Made by a program: the position numbers and the translations under genes
From: Actinomycetes bacterium
Lineage (GTDB): Bacteria > Actinomycetota > Acidimicrobiia > Acidimicrobiales > UBA8190
NCBI GenBank assembly: GCA_021798135.1
Contig: JAJZYI010000205.1
Span: 1-6,046, forward strand
Direction: 5' to 3'
Length of the DNA stretch: 6,046 nucleotides
In this document: in pieces, positions 5,344 to 6,046 of the stretch
How positions within the stretch are numbered: the first letter of the stretch is position 1
How the letters are laid out: each line of letters starts with the position of its first letter
The notes under the pieces: generated by a model
Database searches by the model: none
Seen by the model: the letters and a program-made list of their open reading frames with translations, nothing else
Told to the model about the DNA's origin: nothing

Positions 5344-5990
5344 CCGGGCCGGCGGCCGGGCGGGCGACGGGAGCGGCGACGGGGCCGGTGCGGCGCCTGG
5401 TGGTCGGGGTGATGGGCTCGGCCAGCGGGACCATCGACCCGTCGGTGTCGGCGCGTGCCCGGGAGCTGGGGCGGGCGGTGGCCGAGGCCGGCTGCACCCT
5501 CATCACCGGCGCGTGCCCCGGGCTCCCCCAGGACGCGGTGCTCGGCGCGTCGGCAGCCGGCGGGCTGGTGCTCGGGATCTCCCCGGCGCTGTCGGAGCAG
5601 GAGCACGTGGAGCGCTACGCCTCGCCGACGGAGGGCTTCGACGCGCTCATCTACACCGGGTCGGGCCTGATGGGCCGCGAGGTCGTGAACATCCGCTCGT
5701 CGGACATCGTCGTCATCGTCGGCGGGCACTCGGGCACCCTGGGCGAGTTCGCCATCGCCTACGACGAGGGGCGGCTCATCGGGGTGCTGACGGGCACCGA
5801 CGGCGTCGCCGACCTGATCGGCGAGCTCGTCGACCGGCTCGCCAAGGAGACCGGGGCCAAGCTGCTCTACGACGACGATCCCGACCGGCTGGTGGCCCGG
5901 CTCGTCGACTACTACCGCACCACCCACTACCAGCGGCCGCACGCGCTCTACGGCGGCGCCGAGCGGGCGGGCGGGCAGCCGACGACGTAG
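5340..5990 (+). CDS. LOG/SLOG-type Rossmann-fold nucleotide-binding protein (TIGR00725-like)
   Basis: A 216-residue protein. The ATG at 5340 overlaps the beta-CASP stop codon as ATGA and there is no Shine-Dalgarno, so translation probably re-initiates after the upstream gene. Residues 1-18 are a Gly/Ala/Thr-rich extension; the domain begins at about 19 (RRLVVGVMGSASG). Signature regions are ITGACPGLPQDAV (55-67), GREVVNIRSSD (112-122, with R118) and GGHSGTLGE (128-136, with E136). In LOG enzymes an Arg and the Glu of PGGxGTxxE take part in phosphoribohydrolase catalysis on nucleoside 5'-monophosphates; here the Arg and Glu appear kept but the P-loop-like PGG reads GGH. The closest group seems to be the uncharacterised TIGR00725/LDcluster4 proteins rather than true cytokinin-activating LOG, so activity is uncertain. 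The tail after about 198 looks disordered. It probably binds a nucleotide or related ligand in the cytosol, working alongside the coupled ribonuclease. Confidence 0.88.
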   Translation: MTGPAAGRATGAATGPVRRLVVGVMGSASGTIDPSVSARARELGRAVAEAGCTLITGACPGLPQDAVLGASAAGGLVLGISPALSEQEHVERYASPTEGFDALIYTGSGLMGREVVNIRSSDIVVIVGGHSGTLGEFAIAYDEGRLIGVLTGTDGVADLIGELVDRLAKETGAKLLYDDDPDRLVARLVDYYRTTHYQRPHALYGGAERAGGQPTT

Positions 5991-6046
5991 GCGCGCCCCG
6001 GCCGGCACGCGGTTCGGGCGCCTGCCGCCGCCGGAGCGCCGCGGCG

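Noticed and set aside
5993..6021. Terminator after the LOG-like gene
   Set aside because: Only a 6-base stem (GCGCCC/GGGCGC) with a 17-base loop and no T-run. This is no better than expected by chance in such GC-rich DNA.
5991..6046. Possible start of another gene at the right edge
   Set aside because: Only 56 bases, with no ribosome binding site, promoter or start codon in a convincing context.

Overview
The window comes from a very GC-rich bacterium, most likely an actinomycete (Actinomycetota). Nearly every third codon position in the genes is G or C, GTG starts are used, two genes look leaderless, and the protein families fit. Nothing in the sequence fixes the genus. There is no RNA gene, insertion sequence, phage gene or CRISPR array.

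Layout: (1) 1-96 is the last 31 codons of a plus-strand gene that enters from the left. It converges on a minus-strand gene for a large exported lipoprotein (170-2383) with three Asp-box (BNR-type) motifs. A GC-rich hairpin lies between the two. (2) 2384-2786 is a 403-base non-coding stretch with a 75-base-period duplication and a third partial copy. (3) 2787-3092 (minus) encodes a small membrane protein with a SHOCT domain. (4) 3093-3371 is a divergent intergenic region ending in an array of about eight 20-base units that runs into the -10 element of the next gene. (5) 3372-3767 (plus) is a HIT-family hydrolase. (6) 3768-3936 contains another short tandem repeat, with a period of 22-23 bases. 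(7) 3937-5343 (plus) is a beta-CASP metallo-beta-lactamase-fold ribonuclease. Its stop codon overlaps the start of (8), 5340-5990, a LOG/SLOG-type Rossmann-fold protein. The last 56 bases hold nothing I can support.

The three right-hand genes share a nucleotide/RNA theme: a HIT nucleotide hydrolase or transferase, an RNA-processing nuclease, and a LOG-like protein from a superfamily that binds or cleaves nucleotides. Only the last two are clearly co-translated; the HIT gene has its own predicted promoter. The two left-hand minus-strand genes encode envelope proteins of unknown role.

The most unusual feature is non-coding: three different intergenic gaps in about 1.3 kb each carry their own direct-repeat array. 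The one before the HIT gene alternates GTCC and GGAC half-sites every 10 bases, one helical turn, up to the predicted promoter. No complete new defence or mobile system is visible.
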